Below, in pieces: positions 1 to 12,900 of a DNA stretch of 33,190 bases. The notes beneath the pieces are model-generated. The model was not told the DNA's origin, did no database searches, and saw only the letters and a list, made by a program, of their open reading frames with translations. The position numbers and the translations under genes are program-made. This DNA comes from Apostichopus californicus (Eukaryota; Echinodermata; Holothuroidea; Aspidochirotida; Stichopodidae): contig JAIPMN010021822.1 in assembly GCA_020650975.1 (NCBI GenBank), positions 1 to 33,190 of the forward strand. Reading direction: 5' to 3'. Position 1 is the stretch's first letter. Every line of letters begins with the position of its first letter.

Positions 1-512
1 GAGGACATGATCATGCAGAAATGATTCACAACTATGTAGTGACATAAAGGACACACACAGGTTAGGGGACATGATCATGCAGAAATGATTCACAACTATG
101 CAGTGACATAAAGGACACACACAGGTTAGAGGACATGATCATGCAGAAATGATTCACAACTATGTAGTGATATCAATGACACACACAGGTTAGGGGACAT
201 GATCATGCAGAAATGATTCACAACTATGTAGTGACATCAATGACACACACAGGTTTGGGGACATTATCATGCAGAAATGATTCACAACTATGCAGTGACA
301 TCAATGATACACACAGGTTAGAGGACATGATCATGCAGAAATGATTCACAACTATGTAGTGACATAAAGGACACACACAGGTTAGGGGACATGATCATGC
401 AGAAATGATTCACAACTATGCAGTGACATCAATGATACACACAGGTTAGGGGACATGATCATGCAGAAATGATTCACAACTATACAGTGACATAAAGGAC
501 ACACACAGGTTA
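1..512. repeat. 64-bp minisatellite, eight copies, runs off the left edge
   Basis: A 64-bp unit starting near GAGGACATGATCATGCAGAA repeats eight times with only scattered substitutions (TAAAGG/TCAATG, GTAG/GCAG) and no visible length change. The array stops at 512. The intervening 513-800 shows no exon or recognisable element before the exon 11 donor. The array probably continues to the left. Confidence 0.95.
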
Positions 513-800
513 AAATATAATGGTTTTATGTTGTCTAGTTATCTGATATGTTATTCTTACATCACACAGCTTAATAAGTCTTCTTTATACATCCTGTTTA
601 CTGTGTAGTTACTGTTTAGTGTATAATCAAACCTACATAGAAAATAAACAGCAAACATTTCTGAAACTATTCAGCTGTTATTATGAAAACACTGTACGTA
701 TGGCAACATAAAATGTTTATGACGCAGTTTGGATGGGAAGGGAATCAAGATATTTGGTAAGTGTGATTAGTTCCATCTCTACAGTGGCTCATGTTCTTAC

Positions 801-913
801 CTGAAGAGTGATTCTGAATTCTGGAATCTCTGAATGCCGGACTGGCTTCAACTGAGAAACATTTCCACTGATACTGTCAATCTCAAAATATTCTGCATAA
901 TTTGCTGGTTCAC
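801..913 (-). CDS. PCDH15: Exon 11: EC3, last coding exon visible
   Basis: 113 nt, phase 1 to 0, with acceptor TGTCTTTGAAG and donor CTTCAG|GTAAGA. It encodes residues 323-360. G-E-P-A-N-Y-A-E-Y-F-E-I-D matches the G-T-P-E-D-Y-x-x-F-F stretch of protocadherin-15 EC3. S-G-N-V-S-Q-L-K-P-V and F-R-I-T-L complete the repeat's penultimate strand. The next exon would start in phase 0 but is not found between 1 and 800. Confidence 0.85.
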
Positions 914-3900
914 CTTCAAAGACATAACAGACAAAGAAATAAGACTGAGAAAGTAATGGATTATTAGGACACTGAGACCCACTGTGCAGTTTCATAACAT
1001 CTTAAATAGTTTTAGGTGACTTAAATTTAAATTGTATTACATATGGTCACTTAAAAAATTTTTTTAGTTCTGTTAAACTATCACTCCAAAACAACTGTTA
1101 TTGGAAATGCTCAAATCATGATGAAATATAAATATTAATTTACACATATACATCCAAAATGACAAATAGCAGAGGTTAAGGCTTGTCATAGACTACTGAA
1201 TACCACAATTGACTTTAAACCAGATTACTAACAGTTAAATAGCTCAATCTTAATGACCATCACTGGTTCGTACAGCCAAAAAACTATTTAATTCTTATTT
1301 CTCCCAACAACAACCAAATCATTTAATGGCCCTCTGTTTATTTAAAATAGAGGAAAGCATTAATTCCTACCTTCGGTGAAATTGAAAAAAATTTGTTCCG
1401 ATACGGTAACATTCTCATCACCATCCATGGCACGAATAGGACCTGGCCCAAAGACCAAGGGACCATCGAGCACCTGCATTGAAAGTAGAAATTGTCACCT
1501 TTTATTAAATTACTCATTTTTTTCATGGAATGAATTTATAAGCATCTGGAATATTTAGTTCCCTATTCTCGTAATCATACCCTCTCATCATGATGTTGTT
1601 TCCGGACAGTTTTAACTAATACATGTATTAGTCTAGCACCATAAATCTTAAATACATCATACAGCTACAGTACAGGCGCATAGCCAGGGGGGGGGGCAAA
1701 GGGGGCAGCCACCCCCCCTTGAGCATATTTTTAATTTTTTTTTTTAATGTTTTTATGATATCGCTAGTAATTTCAAAAGAGAAAATGCTAAGATGTAACT
1801 TACAAGGCCTGGGAAGTGCCATTTCCAGCGATCTGGGAGGCATTTTCAGCCAAAATTTTCTTGTACGCTTCGCACCAATCATGGTGGCGCTACGCTTAGA
1901 TACAGTAGTATGCAAAGCCGTATCTATGGCTCTGAAAATTTTTTCATCAATTTCGCCCCTCCCTTGGCAAATTCCTGGCTACGCGCCTGTACAGCTAGCA
2001 CACAGAGGAAATTGTCTGTCCAATTTAAACTTGGGATGTGAGTACCTACCATTTTCTCTGTTACATTAGAGACATAGTTGAAGTTGATGCATCCAACACT
2101 ACTTTCATCAAACATACAAGGGAGAAAGAAAGGTCCAAAGTCATTATCGTCCAACACCGTCACTGTTATCGTTGTGGTGTTCCTGTTAGGGCTGCTACCT
2201 TGAGGATTATCCTGCAAAAAAGATTTACATAAACATTCTTTATTGGAATGGACAGGGAAAATGATATTTAAACCGTGATGCAGAGAACACATTTAGAGTG
2301 GCCATACAGAAGTTTGCCAAAAAAAAAAAAATTGGAAGATGTGTCCAATTCTTCACTTTAAGATTCCACTTGGAGAAGTAAAACAACCGTACACACACCA
2401 TACACCATCTACACTTAATAAAGAATATAACAGCCTTGACTATTAAGGCTGTATATGTATAGTAAAGTGTGTACAGGTGAATAATGCTGGAGTGAGCATG
2501 AATATGCCACTCTCACACCTGAAACTGCTCCAGCTATGATTTATACCTACCGGCAGATGACAAACATCCAAATATAACTGTAGACTGATACAATCCTGGA
2601 GTGAGCATGAATATGCCACTCTCAAACTGCTCCAACTATGATTTATACCTACAGGCTGATGACAAACATCCAACTATAACTGTACACTGATACAATCAGT
2701 AAAAGTATGGGGTGCTGCATTAATACCAAATTGAACATACCCTGGCCTCCACCATTACTTCCCAGCTCTGCTTGCTCTCATAATCCAACTTCATAATCAA
2801 GGATAGTTCTGGTGTACCGGATGTCAGGAAGGCAAAATGGTCAACAGATTCCTAAAAAAAGCAAGAATCATGACCCACATGAGATATCAGCATATATTAA
2901 TACAAGGGCGTAGGAACAGGGGGGGCTGGGGGGGCGCCAGCCCCCCAGTTAAAATTATGGAGGGGCGGAAGTATCATTCCGTCCCCCGCTCCGCAAGTCA
3001 GAAAACCCATTTTTCATTTCCAAATGAGAAAAAAATCTCATTTGGAGCATCAAATTGCATCTAAGGTCAGGTGAAAATGCAAAATTATTTACAAAATGGA
3101 GTGGGTGTTGAAGTGTGCTATATTGCAGCAAATTGCATCTGAAGCCACCTGGAAATGCAAAAAAAATCCAAAGGGGAGGGGACACCCCCTCCCCTTACAC
3201 CCCTCCCCCAGGCCGGCCATCAGTCTTCAGCCCCCCCACTCCAAAGTACCTTCCTACGCCACTGTATTAATAACAACTGATAACATTATAACATTTTCAA
3301 TTTGAGACAAGATGTCATTGTTTGTTTCTGACCTGTGGGATGTGCAACCTTGTACATGCATCGCCCCTCCCCCCTACCCTGTAACATGGAAGGACTACTA
3401 CACATCAGATATGCATGTTATGTATCAATTGCATATCATTTATAACAGTTACAGTCGAATTAAACATTATTTTCTTCTGCTCTCTACACTTACATTTACA
3501 ACTACAACAAATATTAATGCATTACCTGCATCACAGAAGCTGCATCAAACAGTAACTTTCACACTTTTTCCAATTTGTATCTTCAATATATCATGTATAT
3601 TTCCTGATATGCTACTCATGAAGGGGCATGAGTAAAGTGTTGTTTGTGAGAACTGCCCCTCAGTTCTGCCCTTCTTTTCATAGAAGACAGCAAAAACACC
3701 CTAATTTTACGATGCAACTTGAAAAATGTAAAATCTCACAGGATAACAGTTTTGCAGAATGATATAAACTTTGTGTGCAATGAAGAGCAGGCTTTGACCA
3801 TTTGATAATTGGGAATGGCCTCAGAAATGATGTCGGTAATTAATTATGGCTAAGATCAGTTCATCAACTCTGACAGCTGAGACGTATGTAATTAGTAACA

Positions 3901-6900
3901 GCTAGAACTAAGCTAACATGATAGCTAAAGAGACTGTATTGCAAACAGATAGATTCCCTACAAAGAAAACTTGATGGTTCTAAAATCAAACAACTGTTAC
4001 ATTGCTCAATTCAAACAATTCATTGGTTGCTTTCCCACTCTTGCTCATGGACATACATTTGATTGGAATTAACACACATGTAGACATGTAACAAGTGTGT
4101 TCTTGTTTCCATGACAACTATTAGGTGAAGACATCTCCGCTACATATGCATTAGAGTGGGGTGTACCACAGGGTTCTGAATTGGGTCCGACGTTGTTTAG
4201 TATATACATGATGTATATACGTGATGTCTTCAGCTGACACCAAAGGTCTTACATGTGTTAATATGCAGACCACAGCCAGTTATATATATCTTTGGTGGCA
4301 ATTACTCATCTGACCTATTAAAGGCATTGAAGACTCGCCCCAAACCGCGTGCGTCCATCTGAAAAAGTTAACTTTCTTTTGCTTGCAAGTGACGTTTTGT
4401 TCGTGTCGCTACAAAATGCAGACAGTAATGAAACGTGATACTTTAATTGTTATCTTTAGCTGGACCTGAGATGTCCATCGCTGTATCGTTTGTACACTGT
4501 GCTGTGGTTATTGACCGCAGCTGTATGTACTGACTGTAGACTAGTGTCTAATTACCGACGGTAGCAAGCTGTGTGGTTTTTTTTCTGGGGTCGATGGTGG
4601 TGTTTAACACTTCTGTTACACCTCATTCGAAACTAGGTCAAATTACCGGCATTAGACGTTTCTTTTTAGTCTACACAACTGTCTGTCAGACATAAGAAGC
4701 TGGATGTTGGCAAACAAGTTAAAGCTCAATGATCATGGTAAACCGAGAGTGATGCACATATCATCTTGGTTTAGGTCAACACATACCCTCCCTCTCGTCT
4801 CCATTGGTGACACCAGTATCAATTATTCTGATCAATTTTGCAATCCAGGCATCATTTTTGATAATCACATGATAATGGACCAACATATTCGACACCTTTG
4901 CCGAAGCGCCCGATCCAGTATCCGGTACATTAGCTACATCAGAAAGTATCTTGACAGTGATTCTTGTTTCAAGCTTGTCCACACATTTGTTACGTCGAAG
5001 CTCAACTACTGCAAAATAGTATATTGTATGGATTACCAGGCTTTAAACTTGACAGGCTGCAACGCGTATTGAATACGGCTGCATGTCTTGTTACAAAACT
5101 CGTAAATTATATGAGCACATTACCCTGCCATGATTGAGCTCCACTGGCTTCCAATTTGCAAACGCATTAACTACAAACTACATCTGATTGTGTTCAAATG
5201 GATGCATACACAGGCCCAAGCTATCTCTCTAATTTGTTTCAACTTCCGCCGATATCAACACGTGCTCCGCTGTATTCTAATTCATCGCAGGTTTTGCTCA
5301 TGCCTAGGTTTAAAACACAGACTTATGGCTCAAGAATGTTTTCATATAATGCTCCTTTCTGCATAACATGTTAAATTGTGCCAGACTGTGAATGGTTTTG
5401 CATCGGTTCTCATTCATTACGTATCTTTTAACTAAAAGGTATATGTTGTAATTATTGTTAAACGTTTTTGAAAACCTTATTCTATGCCAACTAAAGGACA
5501 GCCAATATCTTGGAATTTAAGTCCTACTCCGAGAAATTTGTTGTTATCAAAGTCAACAATACTGCCTTGTGATTATTGTACACTTGCACATTACTGTAGG
5601 CAGAATGATCTGAATGTGTTGTGCAATGAAGCCCGATAAACAGAACCATCTCATTCTCATTTAAAGAGAGTAAATTAGCTTAATGCAAGTACTATATTGA
5701 ATTAGTGCCTGAAACAGTGTTGCTCTGTTTTGTTACCATAAATACTCACAGGATGAGAAAAAAAACAATAAAGAATATTTGGCAATTTGTGATCAAGGGG
5801 GTTCATAACTCAAATTGAAAAATTAATTGACACATTTTATCATTAGTTTCGTATCTTCCTTCCTCAAATTATTCCCAAACGGGACGGCATTTTACATTTT
5901 TCTATGAATGGATAGCATTCACACTCCCTTTAAAGAACTCTTCTGTTATTAATGTCATGTCAAACCAACAAACCATTTTCAACTACAAGTGTATGATTGT
6001 GTGACTATTAGATTTATATGCACTATTAACCTGCTTGCATGAGTAAGGATACTTGAAATACAGGTACGTACTACTGCACAGTTTTATTCATGGCAATGCA
6101 TAAATATCTGTACTCAGTGGCGGAGCGTCTATACAGTCAGGGAGGCGGATGCCCCCCCCTGACGGACTCAAATGGACTGCTGGCGCCCGTTTCAGCTTTT
6201 AACCACTTTTAACTTATTCGCGATTATTGACTTTTTTATTGCGCTCTCATCTACCTATTGACATTTGTCACATTTTGTTGGCGATGACACCTATTTATTC
6301 TTCGTTTATCTGCTAATTAGCAAGGCCTGGAAAGGGTAATTTCCGGCGATCTAGGGAGTATCTTTACTCAAAAAAATTTTGGTACGCTCCACGCCAACCT
6401 GTAGTGGCGCTCCGCTTAGATAGTGTCGAAAGCGCCCCTACAGACCATTCTTGACCCCCCTGACCAATACCCCTAGCTCCGCCACTGTCTGTACTGATAT
6501 ACAGTATAAAGCTGTTTTAACTCATACTACAGGACTGTTACACTGAAGGACATAAAAAAGTGTAATCTAAAGATGATTATATGCAGTTGGCTCAAGATGC
6601 AATTTTAGCCAGGTTTTCTCCTAAACAGCATACTGTTTAAACACTTCATTAAAGTTAACCTCCCGATAGGTTGATATTTTATGTGTACAGTTTTGTTATT
6701 GATTCCGTTTTCATAATACTGTTCAGTATTTACATTATAGAGAAGCATACATTTTCATTGGAATATAAAGAAGATATTCAAAAACACTTCATCTTCATTG
6801 TAACAACAGCTTAAAGACAAAAAGTGCAGATAAAAGCAATTTATAGTTATCTAAGAGACACACTTATGGGTAAAACCTGTTACCATGACAATAAATTGAA

Positions 6901-9900
6901 CTCTGCCTGTCGCTTGCTGGAGGCTATTCAATATCTAATTGAGGTTAATTCAGAAGAGTGTCTTTGTGACAACATAAAGCTAATCTGGGATATTCCATAT
7001 GGAACACGAAAAGGGCAAACTTATTTCGTTGTCTAAGCTAAGTTTGTTGTCTAAACTAAAGTTGTCGCTGCTGTTTTACCATGCTGTTGCTCAAACTCAC
7101 GTTGATGTCTAAATTTACTTCTTGTCTAAACTTACGTTGTTGCCAACAATTTTAGTTTGGACAACAACAAACTTAGTTTAGACAACGAAATAGGTTTGCC
7201 CTTTTTTGCGTTCCATAATACCAAAGAGATGCAAATTGGCACATACACCAAGTGAAGAATTTTTTATCATGTAGTTTCAAGCTGTTCACATACTATAAAG
7301 AGGAATATATTCCAAAGCAAATTGGTAGAACATTTTGTGCTTAATTGCGACAAGGATGGTTTCCATGGTTAAACATGCAGGGCACAAACATTACCCTAAA
7401 ATCTTTGGCCTTGCAAACATCACATTTTTGGGTGAATGTCAATCTTAATTTTGTTCTTTGTTTTGGCAGTATATTTTTGGCTTCATTATGAATTTGTAGC
7501 TGAGAGCTTTTGTAGATAATGGACAGGGTAGATACAGATATCACAATGATCTATATAGTACACTATACTCTCCATGTAGATAAGGGACAGGGTAGATACT
7601 TGCAGATTTTCACACATTGCTTCCATAGTTTATTAACTTCCACAGATACAACACTGTAAAATTTAATTGACTATGATGGTAGTGAAAAGCACCCACAGAG
7701 AGATCTCAGATGAAAATAAACTCTTTTGTGCTTGAAAGCATTTGATGCACAAAATGATACAAGGGCAGGAAATTTTGATTAATTTTTCATATGAGTAGAA
7801 ATATCAAATATTGAGTGAAGCTTTCACAGTGCTACAAGACAGTGAGCAGCACACAACGCAACGAAAGATGACAAACATATAGTATTCATTTACAATATAG
7901 TATTTAAAGATGCAATATACTTATAAAAGGGTTAGTACTGCATCTATACAAGATATGCTAACAAACTGCCAATTCTCAACGTATGTAACATGTATGCTTT
8001 CTGTACATTGCATATTAGCTGTGTTGAAAGTATATTTCTTGCAAGTTATTGGTAATTCACAGATTGTACTGCAATTATTTAGGGAAGATATGACGATACA
8101 TGAAATTGCATATAAAAGCTTCGTGGATTCTTTAAGGTGGGATTAATGTAAACATGAAACAAATGAAAACATTCTGCAAATTTCTTTTTAATTCATTTAA
8201 CTTTCAAGACTTCAAATTTCCTTACATCTACCTTGAGACTTTTCATATTGGGAACTTCATGTTCCACCACCATAAAAAGTCACAGAAATATTCAGAAGCA
8301 TTAATGAGCTAAGCCAGTATTCAACAGCAATGCACCCTCACCACCATCCCCCCAACCAGTGGCGGAGCGTCCATACAGTCAGGGGGGGCGGATGCCCCCC
8401 TGATGGACTCAAATGGACTGCTGGCGCCCTTTTCAGCTTTTTACCACTTTTTACTTATAAGCGATTATTGACTTTTTTATTGCGCTCTCATCTACCTATT
8501 GACATTGGCACATTTTGTTGGCGATGACACCTACTTATTCTTCGTGAATCTGCAAATTAGCAAGGCCTGGAAAGGGTAATTTCCGGCGATCTAGGGAGGA
8601 TCTTTACTCCAAAAAAAATGTTACGCTCCGCGCCAACCTGTGGTGGCGCTCCGCTTAGATAGTGTCGAAAGCGCCCCTACAGACCATTCTCGACCCCCCT
8701 GACCAATACCCCTAGCTCCGCCACTGCCCCCAACAATACCACCACCATTCCCCACCCCCCACTCTTATGCTTCACACCTTCTGATTCAAAATCAGATCAA
8801 TGTGGACCTTACAGTACAAGTAGATATGAACAAGGATGAATAAAACAAACCAATGAAACATCACCTTTAATGTCAAGTACTTACAGGGTCATTTGGATTT
8901 TGTATAACTCTGTATAGAATCTGTCCATTCCCATTCGCATCAGAATCTTCTGCCTTTACTCCAGAAAATACCACCGTGTTTGGCTCTGTCAACTAGGCAA
9001 AAATAAAACAAACGGTAACAAGCTACTTACATATAACTTACAGAAACTAAAGGGAACATGAAAAAGCTACAGAAATATGGCAACAATTTACCATGAAAAG
9101 GGAATACAAGAAATGTATGCTATGTGTAAATTAACTCATGTGCGGCAGCCACTTAAGGAGACAAATGTAGCTATGTGTAAATATACTCATGTGCGGCAGC
9201 CACTTAAGGAGACACATGTATGCTATGTGTAACTTAACTCATTTGCAGCAGCCACTTAAGGAGACGCATGTATGCTATGTGTAAATTAACTCATGTGCAG
9301 CAGCCACTTAAGGAGACGCATGTATGCTATGTGTAAATTAACTCATGTGCTGCAGCCACTTAAGGAGACGCATGTATGCTATGTGTAAATTTACTCATAG
9401 GAGGTAGATAATTTAGGCAAGGTATTTGGAAAGTTATAATCAAAGACAAAATCCCAGTTAATTTAATATGAATTTCCAGCGCTTATTATCACTCTCATAT
9501 TTCTAAAACTGACGGTATGGTAAACACCATTTATTGACATGAATATTGTAGCTGAAAACAATTTAGTACAGATAATTACAGACATTTTTGTAAAAGTTCT
9601 ATACTAAATTAATAAGAATGTGTGTGGAAAAGCAGTACGTAGTGAAACAGCATCAATGGTATTCACTGAACAAGACATTGTTTCCCTTAACTAATCTGCC
9701 AGGCTGGGCATATTTTTCAGTCAGTGTTTTATAAATAAAAGATTACTAACAAATAAGATTTCAAGCAGGCATATTTAATACACAGTGCTCACTATCAGCA
9801 AATGACAAACACGTGGTGCTTGAAGAAGCTACTGTACTTCTTAATTTATAAACAACCAATTCTTTTAAAACTTGACATTTCAAGTAAAATTCACAGGAAA

Positions 9901-12900
9901 ATGAAACCATGGAAACATACTCAAGGTAAATCCCTAGCACCTTTTATAATCTGTTCTCTCTTATAGATACAAACAGCTCCTCAATGATTTTTCATTCTGC
10001 AATCTCTGTGCTAAAAAATATCAAAAGCCCATTTGAATGTTTGCATGTGAATTTACTATTGTCTGACACACGTTTCATTGTAATAGGAGGGAGTGCACAC
10101 AATCTTATCTAACTCTTTGGCAGAAAAAAAAGGTTTATTAAATGTCAAGAAACCAGAGCAAATCTTTTCAACTTTCAGTTTGGCATGCCACATATATTAT
10201 ATATTACATATAAGAATAGATGAGAAATTAATTGACGTCACTCTGCTCTGTACTAATTCATCACATTGTAATGATCGAAGCCAACAGCAATTATGCATAG
10301 AGCAATACCATTGGACAGGACAGAGAGTTAAACACTTCAAGGAGGAAACTTTAATCATTTCGGTTAACTGATCAGAGTAATTTACCGTTTATGTAATAAA
10401 GAAGGAATATTATTAAATTTCTTGATCAATTCAGAGACAGTGCATTGAAGAGAGACCAACATTTAACAAGCACCTCCTAGATAATGAGTAACAAAGTGAC
10501 AATCTGATTTAAACACAGGGAAGTACAAGTATTGAAAACATATAAAAGGAATCACATATTGTGCCAAGCAACAAACTGATCTGAAAACCATGAAACAACA
10601 GTATTCATGAGATGTGTCTGAGCAATTGTTTACTAACCATTTAATACTCAAGTCACAAGTTAAAAAATAATTCATTAAAACAGACATATTAAAACTTTTG
10701 AAAATATGTGGAACAACTGCCAAGACTTGTTTCTCCATAAGCATTCAATAAATTATTGCATACAGAGGAATTAATTATTCACATTATACTTAATTATATC
10801 AATAACAGACAGATCTAAATCCATTAACATGATAGTTAGACTCATTCCAATCATTCTAAATATTGCAAGAATAATCAATAGACTTTCTTTTCAAATGATT
10901 TGTAAATCTGCATAAATTAGAGAGCCTGGAATAGACAGAAAATATTGATTTTGAATGGAAAGTCCTTAATTGGATTTCTAATCAAAACTGACACATCCTC
11001 ACAATTGCAAAACAACCAGAATGCAAAATGCATTGAGATTTCAATGACATTGTTACCTTAGACTTTTGCTTGTTCACCAGAACTAGATCTTATAACTTAA
11101 ATGTCCTGAACCACTATTTTAATGTACAGTTACACCGGCATGATAAACACAGGTCAGTCTATTGTACCTGACAATACACACCTCCATCAAAACCAATAGG
11201 CATCTTGGACTCAATATGGCAAATCCATATACCATGTATGAGAAGTATCCATGATTTCTACGATGACATATCATGTAAAAAATGTTTTCATAGTTTGATC
11301 GCTGCTGACCCAGATGACCTTTGACCTCCACCAAAGACACTTGAGTTCTTCTATTCAATGTAATTCATCCACATGTCAAGCATGGCAAGTGTTCATGCTT
11401 CCTAACTTGAGATATCGTGTTTACGAGGTTTCTAATATTTGACCTCTGGCGATCTCAGATGACCTTTGACCTCCACCAACAAACTAGGGTTCTTCTACTT
11501 GATATGGGGCATCTACATGCCAAGTATGAAAAGTATCCATGATTCATATCTTGAGATAACATATTTACAAGCTGGGCATCACACACATACACACCCACGC
11601 CATCATGACCGCAAAGGTTTATTTTTTCATCGAAACCAAAAGATAACATTACCTCTGATAAGCTGAAGTTATACGGAGCATTCACAAATTGTGGTGTGTT
11701 GTCATTGATATCGTTCACTTCCACAGAGATAGTGTAAGATACTAGGCGCTAAGAAGTAAAAACAAGAAATTTAGACCATAACAAAATGTATGTCAATGGT
11801 TAAGTTGAGCATAATAGGCAGCATTAAATATTGCCTTTCCTGTGTTCCACCAAAGATATATAAATATATTGCATACATTGCTTGTGTTCCACAGAAGAAT
11901 TATATTATATTACAATTCTATTTCACAACATCAATCTGCAATAACATTAGCACAGTTTGGCATCTGGGGAAGTTTTGGCAGAAAAAAAACATAAATTTGA
12001 AAGTCCAAAGAAATGATTGGCGAAGATGGGATTGGAAGCCCTAACCTCAAGATCCTGTGCTATATAACTGAGCTATCCAGGCCTTAGTTGGTGGCATACC
12101 TTATCACCATTTCTTTGCCTGCAGTGTCAGTTGGTAACCATAGAAACTTGTAGATCATATAAACAGGCATCACAAGCTACAATATGAAACTGACAAGGAA
12201 ATTATTTCAGTCAATTTTTCTTTAGAAACTAATATCAAAGATAAAATGGTAAACAAACTTACTGTATCTCCACTAGTCAAGGGTACACAATCAATTAAAA
12301 CACTGAATTGTTGAACTCTTGACATTACCTGTGAAGTGAATCAGCATAAAGTGATTTATTTATTAACATGGTCAATCAAGCTGTACAAATATGCGTTCAT
12401 TACAGCTAGAGAAATCCAAAACAAACAAAGTACTGGTGTGGTCTGTTGATGTGTAGTTTTTATCCAGCTATACATTCGTCTCTTGAGAAATAGAATCAAC
12501 TTACATTTGGAATGATTGATTTCATAATTTTTTGAAAGACCTTAATTAATATCCAGATTTCATACCATATTAGAAGGTATGTTAAACTGGCAATACAGTA
12601 TGTGCCTTACATTTTTCCAGACATCTTTCTTTCTTTATTATATTTAATACTTTTAGATCAGTAATGCTGTTAGTGTTGTCCTGCTCTATATACCTGATAA
12701 TGATTAAGCCTCATTGCTTAACAATGCATGTCAGTACTAAATTACCTTTGTATTAAACTTCTTGCAGTATCTGTCTTGTTAAGATGACCAATATTATTGT
12801 ATATTGACTATTTTGCTATTCAAGTGACACCAATTCCATTTACTGTCACTCAATGCTAAGAGAATTTCCAGTGATGATAATTTTCTCATTAATTTTATGC

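Noticed and set aside
1..512. Regularly spaced repeat resembling a CRISPR array
   Set aside because: The whole 64-bp unit repeats with no unique spacers, and the window is eukaryotic.
1628..2069. Open frames on both strands (95 and 116 codons)
   Set aside because: They translate the family A MITE. The coding exon 9 frame merely stays open into it.
4704..5366. A possible host gene at 4704-5366
   Set aside because: The peptides match non-LTR retrotransposon C-terminal motifs and are frameshifted.
6824..7036. 70-codon plus-strand frame beginning M-Q-I-K-A
   Set aside because: No motif, and its end runs into the foldback arm.
12000..12083. A functional tRNA gene on the minus strand
   Set aside because: The A-box is fair but the B-box and the T-arm are degraded and the acceptor stem does not pair, so it is a SINE head.
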